Source: Cyanobacteria bacterium UBA11153 (GTDB taxonomy: Bacteria > Cyanobacteriota > Cyanobacteriia > Cyanobacteriales > Coleofasciculaceae). Taken from it: a DNA stretch of 7,392 nucleotides. The notes under the pieces were generated by a model that was not told the DNA's origin, did not search any database, and saw only the letters and a program-made list of their open reading frames with translations. A program made the translations under genes and the position numbers. Below are positions 6,697 to 7,392 of the stretch, one piece after another. Each line of letters begins with the position of its first letter. Positions within the stretch are counted from its first letter, which is position 1. The DNA lies in assembly GCA_003511885.1 (NCBI GenBank), contig DOIX01000309.1:1-7392 (forward strand), in the 5' to 3' direction.

Positions 6697-7224
6697 ATGG
6701 ATAGCTCACTTCCACTTATTTATCTCTCTGTTTTGATATTACTGCTTGGTGCTGCTGGTTTTGCCGTCATCCGCCAAGTGCTGAAAACTCGAAAACTCGA
6801 AAGTGCCCTCTCTCGCCTAGAAAAAAAGCTCCAAAACGAGCGGGGCACAGTCGAAGAATATTACGAATTGGGTAGCATCTATTTAGATAAAAAACTATTT
6901 GCCCAATCAATTATTTTATTTCAAAAAGCCCTTAAAGCTTTAGATGCTGAATCGCAAAACTTAGCCCCAGTTTATAATGCCATGGGCTTTGCCTACTTTG
7001 CCCAAGAACAATACGATATTGCCATTCGTAATTACAAAGAAGCATTAAAGCTGGAACCAAATTATATCACAGCACTCAATAATTTAGGTCATACTTATGA
7101 AAAAAAGAAGCTAGTAACCCAAGCAGTAGAAACTTATGAAGAAGTACTAAAGTACGATCCCAAAAATGATACAGCCAAGCGTCGCTCTGAGTCTCTGCGC
7201 AAACGCCTTGTAACTTCTAGCTGA
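6697..7224 (+). CDS. ycf37: Ycf37-like TPR protein, photosystem I assembly factor
   Basis: The 175-residue product has the Ycf37 layout: a short N-terminus MDSSLPLIY, one transmembrane helix (about residues 6-24), a charged helix with coiled-coil character (about 28-50), then three TPR units at roughly 52-86, 90-122 and 124-157. The TPRs keep the usual small and aromatic positions, for example YYELGSIYLDKKLFAQSI and LNNLGHTYEKKK. Ycf37 is a thylakoid membrane protein in cyanobacteria and some algal plastids, where it helps assemble or stabilise photosystem I; the TPRs should mediate protein contacts. I chose the ATG at 6697 because the protein then begins as I recall Ycf37 proteins do. A TTG at 6658 would add 13 residues but overlaps a likely -35 box. 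Neither start has a Shine-Dalgarno sequence. A generic membrane-anchored TPR protein is the alternative. Confidence 0.8.
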   Translation: MDSSLPLIYLSVLILLLGAAGFAVIRQVLKTRKLESALSRLEKKLQNERGTVEEYYELGSIYLDKKLFAQSIILFQKALKALDAESQNLAPVYNAMGFAYFAQEQYDIAIRNYKEALKLEPNYITALNNLGHTYEKKKLVTQAVETYEEVLKYDPKNDTAKRRSESLRKRLVTSS

Positions 7225-7288
7225 TGAAAAAAAGTATCGCAGTCAGGTTTGTAAGCCATTACGCATTTAATTTATCTGTTTTGAATGA

Positions 7289-7320
7289 GGGGGAGCAGGG
7301 GTGCAGGGGAGCTGGGGAGA
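7289..7320. repeat. G-rich octamer array with G-quadruplex spacing
   Basis: Units GGGGAGCA, GGGGTGCA, GGGGAGCT and GGGGAGA follow one another, preceded by an extra G at 7289. This puts four runs of at least four guanines apart by four-base loops (AGCA, TGCA, AGCT), which fits the sequence rule for an intramolecular G-quadruplex on the + strand. It lies 64 bases after the ycf37 stop codon, in the 3' untranslated region if transcription continues. Similar GGGGAGC repeats are frequent in filamentous cyanobacteria. I saw no classic hairpin terminator in the 168 bases after ycf37. Confidence 0.8.
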
Positions 7321-7385
7321 AGGTTTGATAACTTTTTCCCTAACTTGAAAATATCCGGTTTAAATGCGCAGCAGCTTAATAAAAA

Positions 7386-7391
7386 AAGGAG
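7386..7391 (+). promoter_or_regulatory. Possible ribosome binding site of a gene beyond the window
   Basis: AAGGAG follows a run of adenines at the very end of the window and is the best Shine-Dalgarno match in any of the gaps. A start codon would have to fall within about ten bases to the right, outside the window, so it cannot be confirmed. Confidence 0.25.
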
Positions 7392-7392
7392 C

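Noticed and set aside
7224..7328. ATGA overlap at the ycf37 stop opening a 34-codon frame
   Set aside because: The stop/start overlap looks like translational coupling, but the frame runs through the G-rich tandem repeat and gives a low-complexity peptide with no ribosome binding site.

Overview
The window looks like chromosomal DNA from a cyanobacterium, probably a filamentous one. Three signs support this. First, the octamer GCGATCGC (HIP1, highly over-represented in many cyanobacteria) occurs seven times, starting at 225, 2763, 2918, 3654, 6068, 6336 and 6517; about 0.1 would be expected by chance. Second, there is a Ycf37 homologue, a photosystem I assembly factor restricted to oxygenic phototrophs. 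Third, several short tandem repeat arrays with 7- or 8-base units lie between the genes, as is common in filamentous cyanobacteria. No species can be named from the sequence alone.

All genes I can support lie on the + strand. Positions 1-169 hold no gene I can identify. Positions 170-4807 encode one very large protein (1545 aa). It has an N-terminal domain resembling RelE-family RNase toxins, then a complete set of superfamily 1 UvrD/Rep-type helicase motifs, a long TPR-like helical region, and a short C-terminal domain predicted to be rich in beta strands. Positions 5010-5609 hold the ribosomal protein pair rpmI-rplT. Positions 5803-6582 encode a secreted family-3 amino-acid-type solute-binding protein with no transporter partner in view. 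Positions 6697-7224 encode Ycf37, with one membrane anchor and three TPRs.

The gaps contain more structure than plain spacer. Eight imperfect heptamers precede rpmI (4912-4967), nine heptamers of a different sequence follow rplT (5615-5677), and a G-rich octamer array after ycf37 (7289-7320) has the spacing of a G-quadruplex. No gap exceeds 300 bases. I found no tRNA, rRNA, CRISPR array, insertion sequence or convincing intrinsic terminator.

rpmI-rplT and ycf37 are housekeeping or photosynthesis genes. The giant helicase fusion is the one accessory-looking gene and the best candidate for an undescribed system: a possible single-polypeptide conflict or RNA-surveillance device combining nuclease-like, motor and scaffold parts. 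Base composition switches strand bias inside this gene near 2250-2450, which suggests a mosaic history or a local replication-skew boundary.
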